DNA of 64,000 bases, taken from NCBI GenBank assembly GCA_948099385.1, contig CANUEZ040000210.1, positions 69,501 to 133,500 on the forward strand. The letters run 5' to 3'. A model generated the notes under the pieces. It searched no databases. It was given only the letters and a program-made list of their open reading frames with translations, and was not told the DNA's origin. Both the position numbers and the translations under genes were made by a program. Positions 24,236-35,096 of the stretch are shown here, piece after piece; position 1 is the first letter of the stretch, and each line of letters opens with the position of its first letter. This DNA is from Fasciola hepatica (Eukaryota; Platyhelminthes; Trematoda; Plagiorchiida; Fasciolidae).

Positions 24236-26331
24236 TCAGTCTTCGTAATCGCGTGTCTTATCGGTAGCACTACAAGGGTCTCTCCGTAGAAGGCTGACAC
24301 AGTTGGACTTCGATCCGTGATCGGTACGTCGGCTTCGGTGGCGAGAGACTTTTTTCATGCCTCCCGTCGCGATCGAACACAACAACGAAGCTAGCACAAG
24401 CCGTTCTCCATGACTCACACTGGTCGCTGTGCTTCTATCGCAAAACTGCGTCCTCCTCAACAATGAACCCGACATGGGTAGATCCTGCTTGCGACTTGTC
24501 AGTGGTGATTGTGTTGTATGGTTTGTCGTTGTCGGCATATCCCAGAGTTCCGTTTGTCTGTGGTTGGTAAACGAGCCAGCCTTCGGCGTCAAATGAGTCC
24601 AGTCACGGTCCAATGAGCGTTGTGTTTGAACCATGCTAGATCCTGGAATTCCATATGGTTCTGTCCTACGGGACCAGCTGGAAGGCAAGGAACACAAGAA
24701 AGCTGCTCCTGGGGGCGCGGACGGATATTCGACTGAGGGGGGCATATCGGCGGATTGCAGGCTGCCGCTACGCTTGTCGTGATGAACACGTGGTGGGGCG
24801 GTCATGCGTAACTAAACTATGTACAAGTGGAATACGAAGATTAAACTTAAATATGTACAACTGTTACCAATCCAGAAAAACTCGTTGGCTGTCGCAGTTC
24901 GCGGCCGCGTCGATTTCTTCTGTTGATGGTTGTAGCTGTATCTTCCGTGGAGTTTGGTGTTGCAACGGGTAATATGGCGTCATTAGTGGGAGTGACCGAT
25001 GCCGACTCAGGACGACTAAAAGAAGGTCGTGAGCAGGTGGGGGCACTGGGCGGGTTGTTCAGGGTGGGTTCCATGTCGACGAACGCTGGTTTAAGGCGGT
25101 GTATGCTGATGGTCTCTTTCCTGCTTTCGACGTCTACCACGTATTTCTTTTCCTTTCACTGGACGATGCGTAACGGGCCAGAGTAGGCTGCTTGTAGTGG
25201 TGATCACACTGCATCCACTGGAATTAACACATGGCTTGCGTCCACTAGAGTGGTAGGTATGTAGATGCTGAGAGCTTGTTCTCGTGGCGGGGTGGGCTTT
25301 AGCACCCGCATTTGGTGTGACAGCCGTTTTGCGCGATCCCCGTAATTAAAACTTACAGGTGGTAATGGAGAAACCAACTCACCTGGAAGTCGTAGTGTGC
25401 AACCGTAAACCAGTTCAGCCGACCTACCACGCATGTCTGTTTTAACGGTGTTAGGCATTCCTAAGAGAACCGTCGGCAAAACTTCACTCCATAAAGGGTT
25501 ATCAGGAGTACGAGAGGCAGCTTCCAGCTGGTGGTGGAATCGCTCTACCATGCTATTAGCCTGAGGAGGATAGGCCATCGTCTTGTTGTGTCTGCTACCG
25601 AAAGTGCTCAGTAGCTCGTGGAAGGCACCGTCGAAACGAGAACCGAGGTCACAATAGCAGAGCGACTGAAGTGACTTACCCAATCAGTTAGAAACCCTTT
25701 TACAGCTTCCTCTGAGGTTGAACGGGGAATAGGTATGGCCTGTGGCCAGCGAGTGAAACTATCTACACAGGTGAGGATGTAGACGCAGCCTTTAGATGTT
25801 GGAAGGGGCCCCACGAGGTCCACATGCACGTGATGAAAACGAGCCCAAATAGATTGCCAGTAGTTCTCTGCTGAACGTACTATATCGGGATTCCCTAGGT
25901 TGGGGACGCTTGGAGGTGAAAACTATTGGATGCCATGAACTGTTGACAAACTGTTGTAACACTGGTCCAACAGCAGTGTCTGAAGCACCTATCCGTAATG
26001 CCAGGGGAACAGAAGGATCGGGATGTAAAAAGAGTGCCATGTGGTCGATAGCTTCCTTGATCAAAGTAAACTCTGCCTGCGCCGAGATGGAAAAAATGAA
26101 TTTTCGCTTACCTCCACGTAAAAGGTCTGTTAAAGGCTGCATTTTCTCGGCACAGTGAGGGATAAACCGGTGATAAAAGTTGACCAAGCCAGAAAAATGA
26201 CGCAACTGCCGGTAAGAGCGAGGCTCAGGATAACCGCGAATTGCCACCCCCTTGTCAGGCAGGCGCTGTATGCCCGAGGCCGAGATTTCGTGACCTAGGA
26301 ATGTGATGGTTGTCCTACCTAATTCGCTCAA
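24236..26331 (-). pseudogene. Gypsy element (CsRn1-like), 3' half: RT tether, RNase H, integrase, putative LTR
   Basis: From 26331 downward: tether and RNase H (ITFLGHEISASGIQRLPDKG, YRQLRHFSGLVNFYHRFIPH, REL..). A deletion then joins RNase H directly to the integrase core near 25865 (HVDLVGPLPTSKGCVYIL). A frameshift at about 25685 precedes GSRFDGAFHELLSTFG and NSMVERFHHQLEAA, which holds the integrase Glu. The pol C-terminus at 25140-24847 has SIHRLKPAFVD. Sequence 24840-24236 would then be the 3' LTR (starting near TGTACATATTTAAG), but its end is not defined. RT motifs are missing upstream of 26331, so the element is 5'-truncated. Confidence 0.8.
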
Positions 26332-26578
26332 TGTTTAGCAACTTCATTATGTTTTACTCCAATTCTATTCTGATGAAGATGTTTGCAAGAGCATTACGTA
26401 AAATATTCAGTTCAGCAAAATTCCGAGAGTCCAATTATTCTTATTATTGCGTATTCAGTAATATTCCTGAGACATAAATAAGTAAATGTCCATTCTTTAT
26501 GGGATTTCAGACTTGATCTGTTACCACATTATACAAACCCTAACTCGGCGAATCGGATCAGAGGTGTGGCTCGGCGGC

Positions 26579-26655
<77 letters not shown>

Positions 26656-26796
26656 TTTTTCCGACATATAAACGGTAAATCCTTATTTCTGCTACATTAC
26701 TCGTTTTATATTTTTGTTATATCGATATTGTAGGCGTTTCGTGGTTGCTCAGTTGATCTTGTTATATCGTTTTACATTTGGTATACCGTTGCACTT
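26332..26796. other. Junction between two divergent gypsy halves
   Basis: Contains the (TA)n tract and, at about 26720-26796, what looks like the 5' leader of the plus-strand gypsy element. Confidence 0.4.
26590..26654. repeat. (TA)n microsatellite
   Basis: About 65 bp of uninterrupted TA. It lies exactly between two oppositely oriented gypsy fragments. Confidence 0.97.
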
Positions 26797-28200
26797 ATGG
26801 CTAGCAACGACCTTGAGCCTGATCTTGAACCGTCCGTTCCGACGGTCTCCCTAGCCTTCCCTGTGTTTTTCATCGATGACCCTCAACTCTGGTTTCATAT
26901 GTTAGAGGCAGAGTTTGAAACACAGAATCACAAGCGAGCGTACCCGTTGCATGTAGACTTTTGGTCTTCTTCCCCGTGACGTTGCTACCCAGATACGCGG
27001 CGTAATATTCAATAACTATTCGTACACAACCAAGAAAGAAGCGGTGGTCTCTAGTCTTTTGCCGTCAGAATAATCAAGGCTAAAGCCGATGATCCAAGGA
27101 ACAGAGTTAGGTGGTAGGGAGCCCTCCGCGTTACTGAGAGAAATGCAGCAGCTGGCAGGGCAACTATTAGAGGAAAAAGTCCTCAAAGAGTTGTGGGTAC
27201 AGCGATTACCAGCCAATATTCAAGCACTGCTTGAGGTTTCTAGCCATCTTAACCTCACAAAGACGGCAAAGCTAGCCGACGGTATTATGGAACGGTACCA
27301 TTCACAAATTGCTGCCGTAACGACCTCGAGTAGTCTCCGGATCACAGCTCCTACCTCAGGAACACTATCCGAACGCACTCTGATGGCTGCTTTCGAGCGG
27401 GCTTTCAGACTTTTTTTCCACTCCCAGTCGTTCCCACTGCAGAGACCATAAAACGTATCACAACTCTGACCGACGTGAACGTCTCAGAAATCCTTAGCCA
27501 GACCGCCTCATTAGTCCATCTCGATCAAAGTACAGTCGATATTACAAGCCGTTTGGGGAGGAGACCCGGGGTTGCGAAGTCGGTTGCACCTTCCCAGGTG
27601 CGAAACAGGGAAACTAATATCCCGACGCGTTCCGACGACTAACGCGGTCGGCAGCCATAATAGCAGCCGTCTGTTGCATGTTCGAGATGTAGTTTCCAAT
27701 AACCTGTTCCTAATTGACACCGGTGCAGCAGTTAATGTCATTCCAAAGGAAGCGGGTGATGCAACGATCCCATCAGTCCAACAACTCCGTGCTGCCAATG
27801 GCACTCCTATTGCTACTTACGGGCGTAAGTCACCCACTCTCAACTTAGGCCTACGTCGTACCTTCCGTTGGGTGTTTCTAGTAGCAGACTTCCTCTATCC
27901 CATACTAGATATCGATTTCCTTGACCATTTCGACCTCTTGGTGAATGCACGATGCCGGAGAGACGTCGACCGACAAACTTCTCTTCCCCTAACCGGTTTG
28001 TATTAATCCGAGAATCACATCAAGCCCTTATACATCAAACCTCAGGCCGAACGCCCCTAAGCAGACCTCCTTTCAGCTAACTCGGCAATGCTAAGGCAAT
28101 CTGGACTTTTTCCCGCGGTGACCACCAACATCACCCACTATGCTGTCACTTAAGGACCCCCAGCGACGTGGTCGGCTAAATGCTGAGACAAACCCCATAA
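26797..28200 (+). pseudogene. Gypsy element (CsRn1-like), 5' half: gag and protease
   Basis: Gag starts at ATG 26797 (MASNDLEPDLEPSVP, FIDDPQLWFHMLEAEF) and is frameshifted by about 26960. It resumes at 27089 (PSALLREMQQLAGQLLEE, LKELWVQRLPANIQALLE) with stops after. The protease frame at 27572-28006 has LFLIDTGAAVNVIP with an intact D-T-G triad and FLYPILDIDFLDHFDLLV. Decayed sequence to about 28200 resembles the start of RT. RT proper, RNase H and integrase are absent. Family traits match the CsRn1 group described from trematodes. Confidence 0.8.
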
Positions 28201-28237
28201 TAAAAAGACACGGTAAAAGTGGGTTATGGGGGAACAT

Positions 28238-29530
28238 TCACTTTAGAACCTGTTTATTGATCCTGCTTTTAAGGAGGAAGAGGTTGTGAATGGGTTGGAA
28301 GGCAGAACAAGGGAGAGTGTCCCATAATTTAACGGTCCGGATGAAGGAAAAAGAGTGAAAGATAGAAGTACGACATCTAGCGATAAACTTGGTAAGGGTG
28401 ACCACTTGCATGGGTGAGTGATGATCGAGAAAATGTTTTGAGGAAAGGAACCGCTGAAGCAAGCTCAGAAGAGAAAAATCCAAAATCGCACCGGCAGAAG
28501 TGGGACAATGAAGCAACAGCCCAATGATGGGCTAGTGACTGCAGGCTGGAGGTTAAAGAAGAGTCGTCGATCAGCCGGATGGCCTTTCGCTGAAGACGAA
28601 GAAGAAGAGAGGTAGACGAAGCTTCCCCCCTTTCGTGACAGCATTATTCAAGTGCGGGATGGGTTTGAGCTTTCTACAGCAGAAGATAAGCTGGTATGTA
28701 GAAGCCTCTGGAGCAATATTAAAAAAAAACTTTTCCTGCAGCAAGGGAGGCAAGCTGAGTTATGAAAACGGATCAGCATAGAGAAGTTATAGATAAGTCA
28801 AGAAGAAAGATAGAATCCGTGGAATGCAGTACAGTTGAATCAAAGAATAAGTGATGTTTCAAAGTAACTGAGAGAAGAGAAGTTTTGGTTGTGTTAAACG
28901 CAACTTGATTGTGGGATCTCCAGTAGGAGATGTTCGAGGTCTGACTCTAGAAATGCACTGATTGCACTGCGGGTACGATCGACGTTGGTTTTGGCATGGC
29001 ATGGAGTGCGGTAAAAAAGGGAAGAATAAAGGGTGGCTTCATTGACAAAGGAATGGGTTGGGTTAGACGTAGTGGATAAAAGACGATTAATGCATAGAAG
29101 AAAGAGGGTGGGCACAAATGCTGAACCTTGGGGAGCTCCAGCACTCACAAGAAACGACTCGGAAAGAACCCCATCAACTCGGAAGAAAATGGTTCGTTTA
29201 TTGAGGAAATCTGATGTCTACAATACGAGAGCGGAGGAGAACCTGAAAGTGGACAGTTTCGCTAGAAGAACTTAGTACCAAACTCGGCCAAACGCTTTAG
29301 AGATGTCGAGCGAGACCATGTGTGTTCCTCCGTGGTTGCGGGGTGCACCCGACCAGGACTAGGAGACGAGATAGCCAGGAGATCACGGGTGGAACGACGA
29401 GGTCGGAGTCCGTACTGGCGATCGCTCAGCAGTCCTTTGCGTTCAAGAAACGTACGCAGTTGGTCGGATATGACTTATTATGGTGTCCGGCTCAGACTGT
29501 CACGCGCTCTACTCTAACGATCAATTAATA
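28238..29530 (-). pseudogene. Jockey-type LINE RT fragment
   Basis: Minus strand: GLLSDRQYGLRPRRSTRDLL at about 29450, a frame change through the motif A region, then GAPQGSAFVPTLFLLCINRL and a decayed YADD region (SFVNEATLYSS), and finally IFHSFSFIRTVKLWDTLPCS to the stop at 28238. These are the RT palm and C-terminal signatures of Jockey/I-group LINEs. Many stops and shifts; 5'-truncated. Confidence 0.7.
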
Positions 29531-30915
29531 TCTCTCTCATGCATGGGCATACGCCCGTTGATGTTTAATCATTCTTCAGCCCGGTCCTTGTTGATTGATC
29601 GATCTTGCATGGTATCGACTGACCTCGCTTGGCCTGTGCCGAATGAACTGACGGCTTGATCGGGAAACTGTTTGTGACGCAGTTCATTTACTTATGCACT
29701 CGTCAGCTTGCTTGCTGCTTGGTCGCCAGCTACGGCCGAGTTTTGTGTTTGCATTCATGCACATAAATGGAATGCAACAGTCACGTGTTCTACTACTAAT
29801 AACGAACACAGCACCCATCACCCACGGAGACATAAGTGTTTTGTAATTTGTCTTCTACAAGTGGAATCAATTGATCATTGATAATCCGTAGAAGCGAGTG
29901 GGTTTGTCAAAATCATCAGGAGTGAGTGAATATCTAACGAGTTCAATCTAAGATTCTGGGGTTAGCACTCTGTCTCTCTTGTTGTTTAGAAGCCAAACAC
30001 TACTCTAACCTAATCAAGACAGAGGTAATACGACTGAAGGTGTCATTCGCCACACAACGATTCAGAACCAAGAATCCCAAGATTCTATGGCACGGTATTA
30101 GGCTACTTTGTGGACAGAACACTAAACCCAGCAATGGTGACATTGATTTGTACCACGAAGGACTCCCTACACCCGAACAGATAGTGTAACAGGGAATGCT
30201 GGGGCGAGGGAACGGCGCGAACATCAAGGCGAACGAACGAACCAAACGAGGGCCACAGACGAAAGAACAGGTGGCGAATATGTCGGAGGCTGCCCAAAGC
30301 AGGCAAAAAGAGGCATACAGACGACCAGAGAGGAAGCAGCGGGATCTCCGGCAACCTGCAATATAGCTCAGGTGAAGGGCTGCCGATCGAGCCGTCAACT
30401 GAGACAGTCGGGCCAATCGAAGGGAAATGACGGGCAAGAGAAGCAAGCCATCGGCCACAGGCAAATGGACAGAACGCAGCCGAAGCGCTCAAGCAGCTGC
30501 AATAGCAATCTTGGTGCCGCGCAGTCAGGAAAAAGGCCTATATAAGCGACTGTATGTGTTCCATGACTTGGCTTGTGTGACAGTGGGAATGCAAGTATAC
30601 TGCCGTGTGTTGTCGTCCTTGTTACAATAGGAGGCATGGCAGCTGATCCCTCCCGGAACTATTCAAATTGCGGTAGCAATAAGACCAAAGCTGCGGAATA
30701 GCACGTTATTTGTATTGTAAAACTTATTTGCATAAATATATCAATTCCAAGCAAATAAACGGTAGGTTAAAAGTTGGCCAGTCAAATCCAGCATTTGCTG
30801 TACCTGTCCTTGGTGATCCTTACCGGTTAAAGCTTCTTAGCGTACGTAGCCACAAATGTGCACCTGACCGTACCACGTGTGACACTCGTCGAATCACCAC
30901 ACAATCCTAATGCTT

Positions 30916-30990
<75 letters not shown>

Positions 30991-31500
30991 ATAGTAAGTA
31001 GTATGTTAACGTGTGGACAAAATTTCCCTGAAGCACACGGCCGGTTTGGCTGTTGTTGCCGCTCATTAGGTATGCGTACCCAGTACTCCTCTGCCCACTC
31101 GTCTTCATACTTGTACACTCCGATATTATATGTTCACTAGAATCTAATTTGGATCGTCTGGAGTGTGAATGGGTACTCTTCATTGAAGAGCCCACAAATG
31201 AATCACAACTGTGATTTCTCATAGTTATTCGTGTCTGGGTCACTGCTAACCCAACGAACAACGAGGCTGCATGTGCAATATATATATATATAAACAGATG
31301 CTTGGCCGGTTGGGTGAGAACTGAATCAATTGAAAAACTGTTACGAAAGATTCAAGTAAACCGTACCCTCTTCAATAACCCAGCGAAGAGCTGCAATCAA
31401 TATCTCTTTTTCATTACTGTAATTAACAACAAATATAGAGAAATAAATAGAAAAGTACCATTTATTGCATTTCCGGGAGAAATTCATTAAGGGAATCAAA
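29531..31500. other. Unassigned stretch with (TA)n
   Basis: Open frames at 30000-30640 (up to 154 codons, minus) have no recognisable domain and overlap each other; I treat them as chance. The sequence around 30600 (CTTGTTACAATAGGAGG) may be an LTR edge but no partner was found. Confidence 0.3.
30918..30988. repeat. (TA)n microsatellite
   Basis: About 70 bp of uninterrupted TA; a short (TA)n also sits at 31278-31291. Confidence 0.97.
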
Positions 31501-31909
31501 TTATAGGGGTCCAAAGCAGTACGACTCGATACATTTCATTCTGTTACAACAGTCTAAGTCGCGACTGCACGGTTGCCAACGCCCACGGCAGCCAAACATT
31601 CGTATCTGATTGTAATACGATAAACGTCCACACTCCGGATCACCATAACATCCATAGTCACGGTGACAACCTTGACCTGAAATTAGCCGGGAAAACAGCA
31701 AAGGCGAACCGAACGAGTTTAATTTGGATAATGATAATATAAAGTGGTCACGTAACAGATGAACAGCAAATTGCCCTTCAGATCGCAACCACAAATTGTT
31801 AAGGAATGTCAAGTGCTTTACGAACAGCATTTCAAATGAAATGGTTTACAGTAGTAAAGATAATGCTAGTGTTGGTAATAACAGTATGATTTATCTCATT
31901 CAACTCACC
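31501..31909 (-). CDS. Cysteine-rich, knottin-patterned secreted-protein gene (partial, at least two exons)
   Basis: The terminal exon 31676-31501 has a clean acceptor (TTTCAG before 31676) and ends in TGA/TAG-type stop sense at 31501-31503. It encodes 57 residues with nine cysteines. The last six are spaced C-x6-C-x5-CC-x4-C-x4-C, the spacing of inhibitor-cystine-knot (knottin) folds; three more precede them (C-x5-C-x5-C). A compatible upstream exon ends at 31909 with a consensus donor (GTGAGT at 31908) in the matching phase (phase 1), giving a 232-bp intron. The upstream exon contains a Met (MTNTSTGFSG) but no evident signal peptide, so more 5' exons are likely. No known family is recognised. 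Chance conservation of this spacing is unlikely, but expression is unproven. Confidence 0.5.
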
Positions 31910-31989
31910 ACTGAAACCTGTGGACGTGTTCGTCATTAACGGAGAACGCAGTGCGTAACGTGATCCGTCTATTAACGTATCAGTAACCA

Positions 31990-32310
31990 CGTACGTAAGT
32001 GAGCTTGCAAGCAAGTAAGTGAATCATTTACGGACAAGTCCAAGCAGCACGTGCGATCGAGTGCGATCAAGTAGGGCCGCTGAGTAGCAACGAATCAACC
32101 GGCATGTATGGCTCAGGGCCAAAGTCTGATTAGTTAAAAGAAGAAGCCGTCCGTGGGATGGGTAAAGTCAAAGTGATGTGCGTACGTGCGTGCATGCGTG
32201 TGTGTGACTAGTCACGTAAGCGAACAAGCATGAATCAATAGCCAATTAGACTAGAGTCATCCTGTTATCGATCCAAACGCCAATGAAGCCACACAACACT
32301 GCACATTTGT
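31990..32310 (+). repeat. Dispersed repeat, copy B (partner at 4690-5010)
   Basis: Plus-strand partner of the minus-strand copy at 4690-5010. Best conserved block: AGACTAGAGTCAT..GTTATCGATCC..CGCCAATGAAGCCACACAACA at about 32253-32300. Its left edge abuts the cysteine-rich exon candidate. Confidence 0.6.
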
Positions 32311-34010
32311 GGATTCATTCAGGTTGCCAGGACTCATCCCCAATGTCCGTCTACCGAGTCCTGATTGGGACTGGAAACTGAGATGAACGATAGTGAGTTG
32401 AACAACTTACCACCGAACTATTTGGACTGGTTCCCAACATTTCCTTCACCATCAAAGCTGCGTTTTACGGTGCTTTCCAGAGATGTTACCTTAATATAAT
32501 TTCTTACTACTTCCATTCAAATAATAATGATGATACTAATAACTATAATAGTAATAATAATAATATTGTTCAATAAGTTTTCCAATAATTATGCCGAAAT
32601 GATATAATATTTCGCGATGAGAGTCACAGGCAAATAAAGGCTCCCGGCATGAACATTGTCCTTATTTTGGAAAAGCACCGTTATTTCATTCCTGTTGGCA
32701 GTAATCAGCAAAGTATGTGTGACTTACAAAACTGATGCAACTAGGCTACTCCAGCTGGTTTTTGGAAGCATCGTTGTTACATATTCTTACTCGAGAGAAG
32801 TCAGCAGTGTTACATATTCGTAACAGTATTTTCCTTTCAAGGTCACTGAATGGTTAGCATGGAGGAAAGGCTTTGCAGACAGATAGATCGGGAGACGGTG
32901 ATGTTATTTTGTACGAATCTTAATGCGGTCCATCGAGTTCTAGTCCCAATTGGCACTTCTATCATGACAGGCTAGCTTCAGTCCTCATCATGGACCAAGC
33001 AGCTGAGAATGCGTTTATTAGTGTAGAAAACGGTCGAGTTGATCTAATTGACTGTTACATTCACTTTCCTCTATTATATAGTAGTGCTACCATATTTAAA
33101 GTAGAGGTTCACAGTTAATTAAATGCTGACAAGCGGGGGAAGCGACCAGTGGTGGGACATGAGGCTCAGAATCTCACTCTGATGATGACCACCGCTGGTC
33201 AGTCCTTTAAAAATGTTCACTAAAAATAGCTTTACATGTACTGACCTGAAAATTCCTGCTGTTCGAGGACCTATCAAATGGAAAACTCAAATAAAACTCA
33301 TTCCAAATTCAGCCAGTTGGTTTCAGCGTAGGAAAAATAACAAAACACCACAGACAGACATACTTATTGAGAGGGCGTATTGACTTACAACGAGCCGCCA
33401 TGGACTGACATGGAACCAGGCATAACAGGATAACAAAACAATGAAATTGGAACAGCATGCTGATACACTATACTCGAGAATGGGTGTACCACAGGAAGTG
33501 TTGACCCTATTTATACGACTCAGCGGACCATCCCTATCCGACCAATATTGACGAAGCAATTTGGTGACCTTGTACGAAAAAACAGTCACTTCTGTCAAGG
33601 TTTCAAATTAGAGGTCAAACAAGCACGTGCACATTCCGAAAACATTCCTTGTAGGTCATTCATGTGACTCTGTGAACACAGGATGCACGATTTTTGTGTC
33701 CTCGACACAGTTATTTCAGAGAAACAGGAAACCGTAAGAATGCAGTGTTCCGAACTGGGCTGAATTAAACAACAGAGGTGAAAAAACGGAAACCCAACCC
33801 ACCCCGTGCCCGTCCTCGACGTTCTCACCTCAATTAGAGGCTTTGAATGTAACTATACCATTTTCCGTTGCTCCGAATTTAGTTTAGATCCTTCCACATG
33901 TGTATGTCTGTTCACCCATAAAGTGTATTACTTAACAGGAAGGGATATAATCGGATAATAATAATAATAATAATAATAGAAACACTCGGATAAACCAAAA
34001 AAACGAGGGG
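32311..34010. other. Unassigned; possible LTR edge and (AAT)n tracts
   Basis: At 32780-32830, read on the minus strand, a TGTTACGAATATGTAACA start followed by a second ATATGTAACA resembles a gypsy LTR end, but no element follows. (AAT)n tracts lie at 32520-32570 and 33954-33978. No gene recognised. Confidence 0.3.
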
Positions 34011-34110
34011 TTTCATCATCCCTGGTCATGCCGCGATGTCATCAGAAGATCATCATAGTGGGCTTCGAGCCCTTCCGTCCCGGGTTCGAATCCTGACTCC
34101 GCCACCGGTC
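34011..34110 (+). repeat. tRNA-like repeat fragment with box B
   Basis: A perfect pol III box B (GGTTCGAATCC, 34083-34093) sits in a T-arm-like hairpin and is followed by GACTCCGCCA, like a tRNA 3' end. The antisense strand just upstream (34058-34017) reads CTGATGA..GATGAAACCCC, reminiscent of a hammerhead core but without a proper G10.1-C11.1 stem. Likely a decayed SINE. Confidence 0.45.
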
Positions 34111-34984
34111 ACTCTCCAATTCGTAGCCTGTAACCGGCTGCAAATTTTTTTCTGAAAATATTGTATCATAACGTCAGGGCGTCACGAAAACCAACCTGAA
34201 GCAAATTTACCAACAGCTTTGAAAGTGCCAAGCCGAGCCAACTAATCAACACACCTCCACCCAAGCAAGTGGCAAAACCAGCCCAGTGAACATTAAAAAC
34301 ACCAATCCGACGACACCAGAGAGAAATATCTCAGTCAGCCGTGCCCGTCAAGGCATCAATCCTATTGGACGAGCGCGTTCAAGATTTCTGTACCTGTGGT
34401 GTGACTAGCACACAAAGGCTATTGGCACGTTAGAATATCGTCTTCTGTCTTTTTATTAGCTTGCTGGATTGATCGGAGTTACGAGCAGAATTTGCGTGCG
34501 TAGACATTCCTAGCGGACAACTAGTGCATAGGCGACCATAAAATCCAGGAGTGAAACGCTATCGACACGACACGTTAAATAAAATGAAATAAATGAGAAG
34601 TAAAAAAGATAGCAATGAGAAGTTTGCAACTTAAACTTTAAGCCCAGTGATCAGGAATCTACGAAATCCATCAACCTGAGCCACGGACAGCATCATTATT
34701 AAAAGCCAAGGAGTGTGAAGTGTCAGAAGGACTTCTAGATTTCCTTTAAGAAGTGATAGTTAAATCAATGATATTGGTCAAGTATTTCGTAGAATTTCAA
34801 TGTGAAATACAGCCGTCGGATTGGAATTCTGAAATTCTGTTCGCATACTAAGGTGAAAATCATCATACAAGTAATTATATTCTACCCGAACCTGGAATGT
34901 CCAATCAAGGACCTGCTGTCTGATGAATTGCTGTGAATTACCATTGTTTGTTTTAAACAAGCATACACAAGAAATGCCCTTAGT
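34111..34984. other. Non-coding, nothing recognised
   Basis: No gene, RNA or repeat that I can support. Confidence 0.3.
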
Positions 34985-35096
34985 TAGATAATATGATTCA
35001 TCATGCAGTATCAATGCTCAACTCATTTTTGTAAGCACCTTTGACGTCACTGTATTGTTGTTTTACCTTTACTATGAATCATCATCAGCGATTCCG
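34985..35096 (-). repeat. tRNA-like/hammerhead-like dispersed repeat, copy 2 (3' part)
   Basis: The minus strand reads CGCTGATGATGATTCATAG, then GTAAAACAACAATA, then GAGTTGAGCATTGATACTGC and ATGATGAATCATATTATC. The order is the same as at 6765-6860. The hammerhead-like core is eroded and stem I complementarity is lost. Confidence 0.5.

Noticed and set aside
24589..24805. 189-codon minus-strand frame after the gypsy integrase as an extra gene
   Set aside because: It lies after the pol stop where the LTR is expected and shows no recognisable domain; better explained as LTR sequence open by chance.
26486..26671. Frame encoding an Ile-Tyr run
   Set aside because: Translation of the (TA)n microsatellite.
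30000..30640. Overlapping open frames up to 154 codons on the minus strand
   Set aside because: No domain, several overlapping frames of similar length, low-complexity residue use; most likely chance.
33180..33215. CTGATGATGACC with a GACC/GGTC hairpin, hammerhead-like
   Set aside because: No GAAA follows the hairpin and no stem I can be formed.
34017..34058. Minus-strand CTGATGA..GATGAAACCCC as a hammerhead
   Set aside because: A CATC/GATG stem exists, but the G10.1-C11.1 pair is missing, two extra bases precede GAAA, and no stem I is visible. Kept only as a decayed repeat.
34064..34105. Functional tRNA gene
   Set aside because: Box B and a CCA-like end are present, but no box A or complementary acceptor strand exists upstream.
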